Source: Ignavibacteria bacterium (GTDB lineage Bacteria > Bacteroidota > Ignavibacteria > Kapaibacteriales > UBA2268). Taken from it: 50,673 nucleotides of DNA. Position numbers and translations under genes: made by a program. The stretch spans positions 1 through 50,673 of the forward strand of contig JAOADV010000015.1 in assembly GCA_026417135.1 (NCBI GenBank). The letters run 5' to 3'. Positions 33,368 through 44,089 of the stretch are shown here, piece by piece. How positions within the stretch are numbered: position 1 is the first letter of the stretch; each line of letters starts with the position of its first letter. The notes beneath the pieces were generated by a model. The model was not told where the DNA came from. It saw nothing but the letters and a program-made list of their open reading frames with translations, and did no database searches.

Positions 33368-35566
33368 ATGGAAACTTCATTACTATATCTTGTTCCAGCA
33401 TTTGGTGTTTTAGGGATTCTTTATACTATCTGGAAGACAATATGGATTCAGAAGCAGGATCCCGGAACAGAGAAGATGCAACGCATAATGAGTTACGTCC
33501 AGCAAGGTGCAATGGCATTTTTAAAGACCGAGTACAAAGTTATTTCAATTTTTGTAGTGATTGTTGCAATTCTGCTTGCAATTCAAGGAGCTTCGGTCGA
33601 ACAATCTTCGCCGTTACTTGCCCTTTCGTACATCGTTGGAGCTTTTTGCTCTGGTCTTGCTGGTTGGATAGGTATGAGAATTGCCACAAAATCGAATGCT
33701 CGCACAACTAACGCTGCAAGGCGAAGTCTTAATGATGCACTTCGTGTAGCATTTGCTGGCGGTTCTGTTATGGGAATGGCTGTTGTCGGGATTGGGGTCA
33801 CGGGTTTAAGCACTGTTTTCCTTATTTATTTGAACCTTTTTGGCTACGAAACTCAATCTGGCTTATTGACAGTTATAAATGTTATCACTGGTTTCTCCTT
33901 CGGTGCATCGACGATTGCATTGTTTTCCAGAGTCGGTGGCGGAATTTACACCAAAAGTGCTGACGTCGGTGCAGATTTAGTGGGTAAAGTCGAAGCTGGT
34001 ATTCCCGAAGACCACCCGCTTAATCCAGCTACCATTGCAGATAATGTCGGAGACAATGTAGGAGATGTTGCAGGTATGGGTGCCGACTTGTTTGAATCGT
34101 ATATTGGAGCAATTGTCAGCACAATGGTTTTGGGGTCAGTATTTTACAATGTTCCCGAATTCCAAGATACAGTTTTCAAAGGTATGTCGGCGGTTATGTT
34201 GCCACTATTTCTTGCTGGCGTAGGTATCATTGTTTCGATTTTCGGAACCTTTTTTGTAAGCGTAAAAGAAGGGGGAAATCCACAAAAAGGTTTAAACATT
34301 GGAACATTTGTCGCAAACTTTGTAATGTTGATAGCGTCTTACTTTGTTATAAATTGGTTGTTGCCAGAATCTTTTGTTTATAACGACCCACTCTATAACA
34401 GAGAATTTACGATAACTTCCAACGGTGTGTTTTTTGCAACAATTTTTGGGCTTGTTGCTGGCGTTGGAATTGGTTTGATTACCGAATATTTCACTGGATT
34501 GGGTAAACCACCCGTGCGAAAGGTTGCCGAAAATAGTCTTACGGGTTCTGCAACAAATATTATTACTGGAATATCCGTAGGTATGCTATCTACTGCTATT
34601 CCAGTTCTATTGATTGCTTTTGCAATCATAGGAGCTTTTGAATTTGCGGGTTTGTACGGTATTGCTATTTCAGCAGTTGGAATGCTTGCAACAACTGGTA
34701 TACAACTTTCTGTCGATGCCTATGGTCCTATCGCTGACAATTCTGGTGGAATTGCCGAAATGTCTGAATTGCCACCCGAAGTTAGGGGAAGAACCGATAA
34801 ACTCGATGCGGTGGGGAATTCAACTGCTGCTATTGGAAAGGGGTTTGCAATTGGGTCTGCTGCTTTGACTGCGCTGGCTTTGTTTGGAGCTTTTATGACT
34901 GCAGCAAATCTTCATTCAATTGATATTTCGAAAGCAAATGTTATTGCTGGGCTTTTTATTGGAGCTCTTCTTCCTTTTGTTTTTTCAGCGTTGGCTTTGG
35001 GAGCTGTTGGCAGAGCTGCTATGTTTATGGTAAAAGAAGTTAGACGACAATTTACCGAAATTCCTGCCCTTCGAATGGCTTTGGAAGTAATGAAACGACT
35101 TGGGGACAAACCAAAGTCCGAATGGCCCAAGGAAGATTTAGAGACTTTTGAAGCTGCGGATGGCAAGGCAGAATATGAGAAGTGTGTGGCAATAGCTACA
35201 AAAGGGGCTATTCGGCAAATGGTTATTCCAAGCCTGCTCGCAATAGTAACTCCGATTGCTGTGGCATTTTTACCTTTCTTTGGTAAAGAAGCCTTAGGAG
35301 GTATGCTTGCTGGTGTTACTGCCAGTGGTGTCCTATTAGCAATTTTCCAAGCTAATGCAGGTGGAGCTTGGGATAACGCAAAGAAAATGTTCGAAGAAGG
35401 TGTTGTTATCGATGGTGTTCGGTATTATAAAAAATCCGACCCCCATAAGTCTGCTGTAGTTGGCGACACCGTTGGCGACCCATTTAAGGATACAGCTGGT
35501 CCGTCTCTTAATATTCTTATTAAGTTAATTTCGATAGTTTCCTTGATTCTTGCTGTTTTACTATAA
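33368..35566 (+). CDS. hppA: K+-dependent membrane ion-translocating pyrophosphatase
   Basis: A 732-residue, roughly sixteen-helix pump that hydrolyses pyrophosphate to move H+ and/or Na+ across the membrane. Signature loops are [13 protein letters not shown] (starting D199), [21 protein letters not shown] (about 225-245) and the C-terminal [17 protein letters not shown]. In [10 protein letters not shown] the residues A487 and G490 occupy the positions that are Lys and Thr in K+-independent enzymes, so a K+-dependent enzyme is predicted. Whether the ion is Na+ or H+ cannot be read safely. Length is typical. It is monocistronic, with a TAATTTTG box upstream and a probable terminator downstream. 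Confidence 0.97.
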   Translation: METSLLYLVPAFGVLGILYTIWKTIWIQKQDPGTEKMQRIMSYVQQGAMAFLKTEYKVISIFVVIVAILLAIQGASVEQSSPLLALSYIVGAFCSGLAGWIGMRIATKSNARTTNAARRSLNDALRVAFAGGSVMGMAVVGIGVTGLSTVFLIYLNLFGYETQSGLLTVINVITGFSFGASTIALFSRVGGGIYTKSADVGADLVGKVEAGIPEDHPLNPATIADNVGDNVGDVAGMGADLFESYIGAIVSTMVLGSVFYNVPEFQDTVFKGMSAVMLPLFLAGVGIIVSIFGTFFVSVKEGGNPQKGLNIGTFVANFVMLIASYFVINWLLPESFVYNDPLYNREFTITSNGVFFATIFGLVAGVGIGLITEYFTGLGKPPVRKVAENSLTGSATNIITGISVGMLSTAIPVLLIAFAIIGAFEFAGLYGIAISAVGMLATTGIQLSVDAYGPIADNSGGIAEMSELPPEVRGRTDKLDAVGNSTAAIGKGFAIGSAALTALALFGAFMTAANLHSIDISKANVIAGLFIGALLPFVFSALALGAVGRAAMFMVKEVRRQFTEIPALRMALEVMKRLGDKPKSEWPKEDLETFEAADGKAEYEKCVAIATKGAIRQMVIPSLLAIVTPIAVAFLPFFGKEALGGMLAGVTASGVLLAIFQANAGGAWDNAKKMFEEGVVIDGVRYYKKSDPHKSAVVGDTVGDPFKDTAGPSLNILIKLISIVSLILAVLL

Positions 35567-35745
35567 AATTCTAAAAAAGAGCTTTCTTGCATTCTTCGAA
35601 AAAGAAAATTGCCGAAGAAAGAAAGATTAGTTTGCTAATTTTTCACAAAAGTTACTGTTTGCAAGTTTGAGTTATTTTCGCTTGCTTATGAAAATTCTAT
35701 TTTAAAGCAATTTTTGTAATGTGAAAAATTCAAATAAAACTTACT

Positions 35746-35768
35746 TGAACTTAATGAAGTTCATTTTT
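35746..35768 (+). terminator. Probable intrinsic terminator after hppA
   Basis: TGAACTT-AATG-AAGTTCA (perfect 7-bp stem, 4-nt loop) followed by TTTTT. It lies about 180 nt after the hppA stop and before the converging transporter gene. The A/T-rich stem is weak, and the T run serves the plus strand only. Confidence 0.5.
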
Positions 35769-35807
35769 AATGATTCTTTTACTTTTGGTAAAGTTAAGCA
35801 AGTCGGA

Positions 35808-37622
35808 TTACTTTGACCCAGTTGCTTGCTCTAAACGTTTCATTAAACTGAAAATAAATGCTGCCGAAGCCAAACAACAAATAATGAATATTAACCAAAC
35901 TTCCCATAGTTCGATTCTATCCCAGAAAAAGCTTCCAACGAAGAGAAGTTTGTTGCCGACAGCAGTTGCAAGCAACCAACCGCCTTGCATCAAACCTTGA
36001 AAACGGGATGGTGCGACTTTCGAGACGAATGAAAGTCCCATTGGGCTTAAAAACAATTCAGCTATTGTAATTATCAAATAACTTGAAATCAACCAGTAAG
36101 GTGAAACCCTAACCCAATCGGTCAAACCCGAGGTTTTAACATATTCTGGAGAAGGAAGACCTATCGAGGCAATTAACAAAATTACGAATGCCACTGTTGC
36201 AATAAGCATTCCTATTCCAATTTTTCGTGGTGTCGATGGTTCACTATTTTTCTTTCGTAGCCAAGCAAAGAAAGCCAAAGTTGGGAAGGTCAACACAACA
36301 ATGAACAAAGGATTAAAGGCTTGGAATTTTTCGGGTTCGATAGGTACGCTGTTTGGAGAATTGAGAATTAGAAAGTATGACCAAATTCCAAAAGCAACAA
36401 AAGCAATTGCTCCAAAAACTTTCTCAATAGGCTTTTTTCTGATAATTGTAAATACTAAACCAGCGACGGTTGCAATCAACACTAAAAGATGTCCGAGATT
36501 GAAAAACATTTGGTCTATTTGACCAACCTCTTTGACTGTGTAGTCTCTTGCGAAGAAAGTCATTACTAAACCATTTTGATGGAAGGACATCCAGAAGAAA
36601 ATAACAACGAGATAAACCAATACCAAAGCCACTATTTGAGGTTTTTCTTCTTTTTTCGAAGCTAAGAAAATCCAAGTTGCAAATGCAAAGAATAATCCAA
36701 TTGCCATCCCCAAGGCAAAGTTATTTAGTAGAAAATGGAAAATAATAACTACCAATGCGAAAACTAAAACACCAAAAAGAAGTGGTAGTATTGTTTCCTT
36801 AGTCAGAAAAGAAGGTGTTGGTGTTTCTTTGGTTTCTTTAACAACTTTTACTTTTTCGGGAAGGTAACTGCGGAATATTGTGTAAATTATCAAAGAAACA
36901 AGCATTGCCCCGGCTGCAATGCCGAAAGCCATATTGTATCCTTGTGAGAATGCATTTATATAATCATTTGCAAAATTGGTCAAATTGGTAAAATTATATG
37001 TTTGCGAAACTTTCAAGGCAAGGTTTTGGAAAAACTCCAATTGGGAGGGGTCGGTCAATTTGCCTTCGAGATAGGAATGGCAAAGTGCTGGCAAGCTAGC
37101 ATCGTGAAGGAATCCTTTTTGTTCGAGAAACCAATTTCTTATACCAGTTGCGGCGAAAGGAGCAAAAAATGCTCCAATATTGATACCCATATAAAAAATC
37201 ATATAAGCAGTGTCGCGTAGCGGAGAATATTTTGGGTCGTCATACATTTGCCCAACTATAGCTTGCAAATTACCTTTGAAAAGTCCATTCCCAAAAGCGA
37301 TGACAAATAACCCAGCCACGGTCACGGGAAGTGCCATACCTGGTATAGCAATCATAGCATAACCGATAAGCATTACAATTAATCCAATCATAACTGTTGT
37401 TTTATACTTGTTTGTAGAGTCGGCAATTAGCCCGCCAACCAAAGCTAATGCATAAATAGCAAAGTAAAACCAACTATAAATGTCGCCAGCTGATTCAGCA
37501 GATAGGTTATACTTTGCTTGGAGAAATAGAACCAAAATTGCCATCATTGTGTAGAAACCAAAACGTTCTCCCATATTGGAGAAAAAAGCAATTACCAAAC
37601 CTTTAGGATGATTTTTGAACAT
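35808..37622 (-). CDS. Proton-dependent oligopeptide transporter (POT/PTR family)
   Basis: A 604-residue major-facilitator-type importer of di- and tripeptides with about fourteen hydrophobic helices. The first helix carries the POT motif MGERFGFY (ExxERF-like). Next comes the family segment YSWFYFAIYALALVGGLIAD, then a GNGLFKGNLQAIVGQMY motif. A long, lysine-rich interdomain segment lies near 260-290, and there is a C-terminal helical hairpin. Import is driven by the proton gradient. The gene lies 30 nt downstream of the M24 peptidase on the same strand, so peptide import and cleavage are probably one unit. Length exceeds the 450-500 residues of compact bacterial POTs, as in many FCB homologues. 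Confidence 0.9.
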   Translation of the reverse strand: MFKNHPKGLVIAFFSNMGERFGFYTMMAILVLFLQAKYNLSAESAGDIYSWFYFAIYALALVGGLIADSTNKYKTTVMIGLIVMLIGYAMIAIPGMALPVTVAGLFVIAFGNGLFKGNLQAIVGQMYDDPKYSPLRDTAYMIFYMGINIGAFFAPFAATGIRNWFLEQKGFLHDASLPALCHSYLEGKLTDPSQLEFFQNLALKVSQTYNFTNLTNFANDYINAFSQGYNMAFGIAAGAMLVSLIIYTIFRSYLPEKVKVVKETKETPTPSFLTKETILPLLFGVLVFALVVIIFHFLLNNFALGMAIGLFFAFATWIFLASKKEEKPQIVALVLVYLVVIFFWMSFHQNGLVMTFFARDYTVKEVGQIDQMFFNLGHLLVLIATVAGLVFTIIRKKPIEKVFGAIAFVAFGIWSYFLILNSPNSVPIEPEKFQAFNPLFIVVLTFPTLAFFAWLRKKNSEPSTPRKIGIGMLIATVAFVILLIASIGLPSPEYVKTSGLTDWVRVSPYWLISSYLIITIAELFLSPMGLSFVSKVAPSRFQGLMQGGWLLATAVGNKLLFVGSFFWDRIELWEVWLIFIICCLASAAFIFSLMKRLEQATGSK

Positions 37623-37652
37623 AGAACACCCAATATTAGTTGTACATAGATT

Positions 37653-38840
37653 TTATAAGTTTAGGATTGGAATTATCTCATTTTGGATTTCTCCGTAAAC
37701 AAGGACTTGTGAATCGTTAGTAACAACAACATCTATTTCGCTTCGGAAACCAATTTTTTCTTCGGGGATGTATATTCCCGGTTCAATCGAAAAGATAGTT
37801 CCATTAATAATTCTTCGTTCGTCTCGTGTTTCCAAATTGTCCATATGGGTGCCGTTTCCGTGAACTTCTTGACCGATGTTGTGTCCTGTTCGGTGAATGA
37901 AAAATTTACCATATCCAGCATTTTCAATAATTCCTCTTGCGGTGTTGTCCACTTCGAACCCGTAAATAGGTTCACTTTGGCTGAATCTTTTTCTTACCAA
38001 TTCGAATGCAGAATCTCTTGCATTAGTAACAATTTTAAAGATTTCAGAGAATTTTTCTGGAACTTTTCTGCCAACGAATCCCATCCAAGTAATATCGTAA
38101 TAGATGGACTTTTCGATGTTTAATTTCGCCCAGAGGTCAAGGAGTAAAAGGTCTCCTTCCTTTATTCTATAGCTATTTGTTTCGGTAGGTTCGAAATGGG
38201 GGTCGGCTGCGTGTTCGTTAACTGCAACAATTGGTCCATCGTTATTTATAAGATTAAACTCTTCGAAGAGGTTTAGTATGAATTTTTGAATTTCAAATTC
38301 AGTTGGGTTTTTACCGGAAGTTATTTCTTCGGCAATTTTTTTGAATGCTAAATTCTTTGCTTGATGCAACAATTCCCCAGCTTTCCTGTGTGTTTCGATT
38401 TCTTCGTTGGTTAATTTGGATTCGAAAATGCTTACAAGGTTGGAGCTTGAAACAACTTCGACCCCAAAACTTCGAACTAAGTCGATTGTCCCGCCATCGA
38501 CAACAGAAATATATGGAATTGAATTATTTGGGGAATATTGCATTGCTATTTTTTTGGCATTTCCTATTATTTGTCTGAGCAAGCTGTGTTGCTCTTGCCA
38601 AGGAAGATAAACATATTTTTCGCCGGGTAAACTATCCAGCTTCCAAGATTCAATTTTATGAACTAATTTTTTCGGAGTACCTTCGGCTGGGACAAAGTAA
38701 TACCATCGGCGCGAAGTAAACCGTTTTGGGTCTATTCCCAAAATACGCATTGCAATCGCATCGCGATTGTGAAAATCATAAAAAAGCCAACCATCGAGTC
38801 CTTCATTTTTCAGTTCCTTTTGGATTGCGAGGATGTCCAT
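37653..38840 (-). CDS. M24 family metallopeptidase (Xaa-Pro aminopeptidase/dipeptidase-like)
   Basis: A 395-residue pita-bread-fold peptidase that removes or splits residues next to proline or acts on dipeptides. The creatinase-type N-terminal domain spans 1-145. The catalytic domain follows with metal ligands D235, D249, H320, E353 and E368 and shuttle histidine H210 (NEHAADPHF), all present. It is probably cytosolic, with no signal peptide. The ATG 38840 has a clear AGGGAG. It comes first in a two-gene unit with the POT transporter, which fits intracellular cleavage of imported peptides. Confidence 0.92.
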   Translation of the reverse strand: MDILAIQKELKNEGLDGWLFYDFHNRDAIAMRILGIDPKRFTSRRWYYFVPAEGTPKKLVHKIESWKLDSLPGEKYVYLPWQEQHSLLRQIIGNAKKIAMQYSPNNSIPYISVVDGGTIDLVRSFGVEVVSSSNLVSIFESKLTNEEIETHRKAGELLHQAKNLAFKKIAEEITSGKNPTEFEIQKFILNLFEEFNLINNDGPIVAVNEHAADPHFEPTETNSYRIKEGDLLLLDLWAKLNIEKSIYYDITWMGFVGRKVPEKFSEIFKIVTNARDSAFELVRKRFSQSEPIYGFEVDNTARGIIENAGYGKFFIHRTGHNIGQEVHGNGTHMDNLETRDERRIINGTIFSIEPGIYIPEEKIGFRSEIDVVVTNDSQVLVYGEIQNEIIPILNL

Positions 38841-38969
38841 AAACTCCCTTTTTTTTAATAATATATAAAAACAAAAACTTCAATATAAAAAAAAGGAAAA
38901 AATTAACGGTAAGATAACTCAAACTACATTAAATAAAATTGTTAATTTGATTTTTTTAAGGGAGTGCTT

Positions 38970-39578
38970 TTGAAACTTAATAGATTCGAATTTCTCTTGA
39001 TGAATAACCCAATAAGAGCTTTCATCCAAGAAAAGTTCGAAGTTCAAATTTTACGAAAATTGCTTGGTTCCGGAAAGTTTAGAAATGTTTTAGAAATAGG
39101 CTGTGGGAATGGAAATGGAGCAAGATTGATAAAAAATTACTTTGCACCAGAAAATTTGATTGCAATTGACATTGACGAAAAAATGATAAAAATCGCTAAA
39201 AAAAGAAGCAAAGAGAAAAATATCGATTTTCTTGTTATGGATGCTGTAAATCTAAGTTTCCCAGACAAATACTTCGATGCAGTTTTCGACTTCGGCGTAA
39301 TTCATCATATTCAAGACTGGCGAAAATGCATTAATGAAGTACATCGGGTGCTGAAAGTCTCGGGAAAATTTGTTGGAGAAGAACCGTCGATTGAGTCTTT
39401 CCAAAAAGGAATTGGAAAGTTTTGGAGGATAATGACAAACCATCCCTACGATTCTATGTTTTCTATGAGTGAATTCACTAAATATCTAAATTCCTCTGGT
39501 TTTCAGATTTTAACCACCGAAAAGAAAAACCCTTTTGGTCTATTGAAGTTTTTCCTTTTTGTTACAGAAAAGAGCTAA
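38970..39578 (+). CDS. Class I SAM-dependent methyltransferase
   Basis: About 202 residues with start TTG 38970, placed 6 nt after AAGGGAG; GTG 38964 overlaps the ribosome site and is less likely. Motif I VLEIGCGNGNG binds S-adenosylmethionine. The following acidic residue lies in IAIDIDEKM, the motif II/III region is MDAVNLSFPDKYFDAVFDFGVIHHI, and a post-II helix ends EVHRVLKVSG. This is the UbiE/Methyltransf_11 type; the substrate is unknown. The gene stands alone in a plus-strand pocket between the M24 gene and smc. Confidence 0.85.
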   Translation: MKLNRFEFLLMNNPIRAFIQEKFEVQILRKLLGSGKFRNVLEIGCGNGNGARLIKNYFAPENLIAIDIDEKMIKIAKKRSKEKNIDFLVMDAVNLSFPDKYFDAVFDFGVIHHIQDWRKCINEVHRVLKVSGKFVGEEPSIESFQKGIGKFWRIMTNHPYDSMFSMSEFTKYLNSSGFQILTTEKKNPFGLLKFFLFVTEKS

Positions 39579-40082
39579 ATACAAATTTGTTTGCACATCA
39601 AAACAAAAAGTTAGATTGAAATGCAAATAAATTTACCCTAAATGTATCATACATTCCACCCCGAGATTTTTGACAAGGTTAATAAAAATTATATTTTCAG
39701 ATATCCTTGTAAAGATTTATGAAAGCTGAGCAATTTCGAAAAAGTTGAAAATTGCAGAATTTTGGGAATTTCAAGTTAATTGTTGGCAATACGATGCTTC
39801 TTTCTTTTGGTTATTTGGCAATTAATCGCAACTGTAAATGTTTGTTTAAATGTGTCAAAGACAAATAGTAATACTCAGTGTAGTAAGCTTATATATAATA
39901 TTGTTGAATTTTTGTTTTTTCAATCATCGTGTCAAATTAGCCACCTTTTGAATTTTTATCATAGTAACATTTTGGAATTGGAATTGAGTGATTTGAAATC
40001 AAAAGCACTCGATTAGGATGGTCAACTATTAACTCGACTAAAAGTCTTAATTTTGTTGTTTATGGTAAGTATCCTAAAATAG
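39579..40082. other. 504-bp intergenic region before smc
   Basis: The stretch has no supported gene. One 78-codon open frame (39780-40016) is low in complexity and not convincing. It holds a candidate promoter box at 40048-40055 for smc and a loose inverted ACAAGG/CCTTGT pair near 39675-39712 with no T run. Nothing else is recognised. Confidence 0.6.
40048..40055 (+). promoter_or_regulatory. Candidate -7 box TAATTTTG for smc
   Basis: A plus-strand TAATTTTG ending 27 nt before ATG 40083. No TTTG lies at the usual -33 distance. Confidence 0.45.
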
Positions 40083-43000
40083 ATGTTCCTTTCGAGTCTC
40101 GAATTAGTTGGATTTAAGTCTTTTGCCAATCGAACAATATTTAAATTCAATGGTGGAATTACAGCGATTGTCGGACCTAACGGCTGTGGAAAGACTAATG
40201 TTGTTGATGCTGTTAGATGGGTTCTTGGTGAACATAGGAGCTCGTTATTGCGAAGCGAGATTATGGAAGATGTCATCTTTAATGGTTCAGCATTAAGAAA
40301 ACCTCTTGGAATGGCCGAAGTTTCGATTACCCTCGATAACCAGATGAATGTTCTTCCAACACATTTTTCCCAAGTTACAATTACAAGGAAAGTTTTTCGG
40401 AATGGGGAAAGCGAATATTACCTCAATAATACACCTTGCCGACTTAAGGATATTATCGACCTATTAATGGATACTGGAATTGGTCATAATTCCTATTCGA
40501 TTATCGAATTAAAAATGATAGAATCTCTTTTGAATGGCAATATTGACGATAGGCGGAAAATTTTGGAAGAAGCTGCTGGCGTAGCAAAATATAAACAAAG
40601 AAAGAAGGAGACAGAAAAGAAGCTTCTGAATGTCGAACAAGACTTACAAAGAGTTAACGACTTAATTCAAGAAATGGAGCAAAGAGTTCGAACTTTGTCC
40701 CGACAAGCCCAAAAGACAAAAAGGTATATTAGGCTACAAGATGAATTGAAAAATATTGAACTAAATTTATGGAAAGTTGAATTTGACCAAATAAATTCAA
40801 GATTAACAGAATTGGAAGAAGATAACAAAAAGTGGCTTTTGGAAAAAACAGTTTTAGATGAGAGATTGGCTGAGGTATTGGAAGAGTTGCAAATTCTAAA
40901 AATTAGTTTGGATGAGCTTGAAAATAATCTCGAAAATGTAAGAGAAGATGAAGCGGAGCTTAATAGTAAAATTTCAGATATTAAAAACAAAATTTCGTTG
41001 AATAAGGAAAGGAAGAATAATATTGGCAACTCGATAGAAAAATTAACGAAAGAGCGTTTCGAAATTAGGAACTTAATTACGAAATTCGACGATACTTTAA
41101 CCAAGCTAACAAAATTGAAAGAGCAAAAACAGGATGAGTTGACAGAATTCGAAAATGTTTATCGTCAGATAAGTGGGGAATTAAGCGATGAAAGAAACAA
41201 AATAACAGACTGCAAAATAGATTTAGAGAGAGTAAAAGAAAAAAGAGTCGAGCTTGAAAATAAAATTAAGTTTTTGAATTTTCGACAAACACAATTAGAA
41301 AGCTCAAAGGCTTTAGCTTTTTCAAAATTGAAAGAACTCGAAGCAAAGATATCTGGTGCTAATGATTCGCTTGCTACAACACTTGAAAAGATTAAGACTT
41401 TGGAGAGTGATTTGGAGAGTATTAATTCTAAGAAAAAAGAATTAGAACAAGTAGCCCAAAATTTAAGAGAGATGATAAGCGAAGAAAGTTTGAAGTTAGA
41501 AAACATTCGTCGAAGGGAACAAGAAGTTCGAATTTCGCTAAACGAGGTAATAACATCTCTTGAATTTTTGAATTCAATTTTGGAAGTAGATGAATCGACG
41601 AAATTTTTGATTAAAGAATCTGGATGGGCTGGGGAAAGAAAGTATTCGTTGTTGAGCGAAATCTTGACAGTCGACGAAAAGTTTAGGATAGCGTTCGATT
41701 CTGCTCTTGGTCAGTTCAAAAATTTGATAATTGTCCAGAATGAAAAAGATTTAAATTCTGCTATCGAGACATTAACTGGAAAGCACAAAGGAAAATGCTT
41801 TTTTGCTGTTTTGGAAAATGTTTCAAACGAAAGCGTAAATCGCGAGCCACCAGAAAATCCGCGTATAATAGGTTATATTAGCGAATTACCAATCGTCGAT
41901 AATAAAATTAGAAACATTCTTAGAATAATTTTTGGGACAAGTGTTCTTGTTAGGGATTTAAACGAGGCAAAGGAAGTTGCAAACGAGAATATTTATGACT
42001 TTGTAGTAACCCTTTCGGGGGAAATAGTTTATAGTGGTTTTCTCGAAAAGCGTGGTTCTGTTCTTCATCGCGAAGGTATTGCAATTGGTAAACTCGATAG
42101 AATTAACAAATTGCTTTCGAAAAAGGAAAATTTAGAAAGCGAATTGGATAGTATTAAAGATGAAGCTTCGGTTTGCGAAAATAGAAAAATAGAATTCGAG
42201 AAAGAGCTCCAAAATTATCAAAATGAGATAGAAAGTTTAAATCATAAGTCCAAAACTTTAGAGTTTGACAAAACCAATCTTATGAACAAGTGCAACAATT
42301 ACGAAAATCAAATAAAGGATTTAAATAACGAAAAAAAAGATAAAGAAGGAGAAATAGTTGAAATTGAAAAAGAATTTAATATACACAAAAAAGAACTTGA
42401 ACTTCTCGAAAAAGAAATCGACGAAGTAAATAAGGATTTAAATTTTAAGGCAGAAAAACTTAAATCATTTGAGGATGAATTTGAAAAACAAGATACCCAA
42501 TTACGTTCTATCGAAAAGACTATTGTTCGACTTACTGCTGAATTGGATGCTTTAACCAAAGAAATTCTTAGAGTTGAGAATTCGAAAGAGATGCAAATAA
42601 AAAAATTGCAAGGTTTAGATAAAGAATTGGTAAAACTTAAGAACTCTATTGAAGAAATAGCAAGAAAAATCGTCGAAGAAGAAAGTATTTTTCAAGAATT
42701 AACAAAGAGGCACGAGTCTATCCGAGCAAAAAAAAGTATTCTAATTGAAAATCTTAGAGAAAAGGAAGAGAACTTTAACTTGCAAGATAATTACAAAGAT
42801 GAAATTCAGCACCAAATTGAAACTTTAACAGAAAAGATTTATCGAAATGAAATCGAGATTACAAGAGGAAAAGAGCAAGCAAATTCTCTGTTTCGAAAAG
42901 CACTTGAGATTTACAATGTGAACTTAAACGATTTTCGTTTGGATGAGAATCTTAGCTTAAAGAACGAAGATTTGCCTTCGCGAGCCGAAAAAGTTCGACA

Positions 43001-43610
43001 GACTTTAAATTCTTTAGGTCAAATAAATTTTCTTGCCCTACAAGAATACGAAGAGCAGTCCGAACGTTTACATCATTACAAAACTCAGGTTGGTGATTTG
43101 AAAAAGTCCAAAGAAACTCTCGACGAGGCATTAGTAGAAATAAACCAGACTGCAACTAAAAAATTTTTAGAAACGTTCGACAAGGTAAACGACAACTTTG
43201 CGAAAGTTTTCAAAGAGTTGTTCGGAAATGACAGCACTGCCGAGCTTGTAATCGACCGAAATAATCCATTAGAAAGCGAAGTAGAGATTCGAGCAAAACC
43301 TTCGGGAAAAAAGATTCATTCCATCGATACTCTATCTCAAGGAGAAAAAACACTTGTTCTTCTTTCGTTATTGTTTGGGATTTATTTAGTCAAGCCTTCC
43401 CCATTTTGCATCTTGGATGAAGTCGATGCCCCATTGGACGACTCTAATGTTGAACGTTTTCTTAACTTATTAAGGAGTTTTTCGAAAGACATACAATTCA
43501 TATTGATTACCCACAACAAGCGAACGATGGAGTTTGCTAATACTCTTTATGGTGTAACGATGACAGAGGATGGAGTTTCGAAAGTTCTATCGGTTAAACT
43601 GGTCGATTGA
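40083..43610 (+). CDS. smc: Chromosome segregation ATPase SMC
   Basis: A 1175-residue condensin ATPase that folds into an antiparallel coiled coil and dimerises at a hinge. The head has Walker A GPNGCGKT (31-38). The ABC signature is LSQGEKTLVL, and Walker B is CILDEVD with D1112 and E1113 near the C-terminus. Long heptad-rich coils occupy about 170-500 and 670-1010, and the hinge is about 500-660. It compacts and segregates chromosomes with ScpAB, whose genes are not here. It is the first gene of a compact group with the nuclease-like lipoprotein and mtgA; its stop lies 11 nt before the next ATG. Confidence 0.97.
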   Translation: MFLSSLELVGFKSFANRTIFKFNGGITAIVGPNGCGKTNVVDAVRWVLGEHRSSLLRSEIMEDVIFNGSALRKPLGMAEVSITLDNQMNVLPTHFSQVTITRKVFRNGESEYYLNNTPCRLKDIIDLLMDTGIGHNSYSIIELKMIESLLNGNIDDRRKILEEAAGVAKYKQRKKETEKKLLNVEQDLQRVNDLIQEMEQRVRTLSRQAQKTKRYIRLQDELKNIELNLWKVEFDQINSRLTELEEDNKKWLLEKTVLDERLAEVLEELQILKISLDELENNLENVREDEAELNSKISDIKNKISLNKERKNNIGNSIEKLTKERFEIRNLITKFDDTLTKLTKLKEQKQDELTEFENVYRQISGELSDERNKITDCKIDLERVKEKRVELENKIKFLNFRQTQLESSKALAFSKLKELEAKISGANDSLATTLEKIKTLESDLESINSKKKELEQVAQNLREMISEESLKLENIRRREQEVRISLNEVITSLEFLNSILEVDESTKFLIKESGWAGERKYSLLSEILTVDEKFRIAFDSALGQFKNLIIVQNEKDLNSAIETLTGKHKGKCFFAVLENVSNESVNREPPENPRIIGYISELPIVDNKIRNILRIIFGTSVLVRDLNEAKEVANENIYDFVVTLSGEIVYSGFLEKRGSVLHREGIAIGKLDRINKLLSKKENLESELDSIKDEASVCENRKIEFEKELQNYQNEIESLNHKSKTLEFDKTNLMNKCNNYENQIKDLNNEKKDKEGEIVEIEKEFNIHKKELELLEKEIDEVNKDLNFKAEKLKSFEDEFEKQDTQLRSIEKTIVRLTAELDALTKEILRVENSKEMQIKKLQGLDKELVKLKNSIEEIARKIVEEESIFQELTKRHESIRAKKSILIENLREKEENFNLQDNYKDEIQHQIETLTEKIYRNEIEITRGKEQANSLFRKALEIYNVNLNDFRLDENLSLKNEDLPSRAEKVRQTLNSLGQINFLALQEYEEQSERLHHYKTQVGDLKKSKETLDEALVEINQTATKKFLETFDKVNDNFAKVFKELFGNDSTAELVIDRNNPLESEVEIRAKPSGKKIHSIDTLSQGEKTLVLLSLLFGIYLVKPSPFCILDEVDAPLDDSNVERFLNLLRSFSKDIQFILITHNKRTMEFANTLYGVTMTEDGVSKVLSVKLVD

Positions 43611-43621
43611 AGTGTATTGAA

Positions 43622-44089
43622 ATGATGGAAAGAAATATAATAATAGTAATCTTGGTTTTTATTGCAATTATACTCTTCAATTCTTGTAACGAAACAGAAA
43701 ACCCAACGAACAATACAAATATTCCAACAGAACCGATATTAATTACTACTGTCATTGAAATAACTGATGGAGATACATATTCGATTTACTATAAAAACCA
43801 GAAATGGAAAGTAAGAGTACTCAAAGTTGACGCATACGAAACAACCAAGGGCACACGACTTACCGAACAAGCAAGGAAGGCTGGGATTTCCATTGACTCT
43901 GCTTTAAGTTTAGGTTTAAAAGCAAAAACCTTTGCAAAAATTACATTATTAAACAAGAAGGCTGAATTGCGTCGGGACAATAGCGAACCGAATATAGATA
44001 GTTATGGCCGCCTACTTAGAATTACAATTATTGATGGTATGCGTTACGATTCGCTTCTCAAAGCAAATGGCTTAGCGGTTCCAGAGTGA
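43622..44089 (+). CDS. Staphylococcal-nuclease-like lipoprotein
   Basis: 155 residues from ATG 43622 (ATG 43625 also possible; a TTG at 43607 overlaps the smc stop). A short hydrophobic signal ends NSC22, an imperfect lipobox. A thermonuclease (SNase) fold follows with DGDT at 49-52 and the catalytic set R65, E73 and R130, plus D51 and D70, spaced as in staphylococcal nuclease. All key residues are present, so a Ca2+-dependent DNase/RNase on the cell envelope is plausible. The link to smc and mtgA looks positional only. The mtgA ATG overlaps its stop by 1 nt (TGATG). Confidence 0.83.
   Translation: MMERNIIIVILVFIAIILFNSCNETENPTNNTNIPTEPILITTVIEITDGDTYSIYYKNQKWKVRVLKVDAYETTKGTRLTEQARKAGISIDSALSLGLKAKTFAKITLLNKKAELRRDNSEPNIDSYGRLLRITIIDGMRYDSLLKANGLAVPE

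Noticed and set aside
39780-40016. 78-codon open frame upstream of smc
   Set aside because: Low complexity, no family resemblance, no ribosome site, and it sits in an AT-rich spacer; most likely not a gene.
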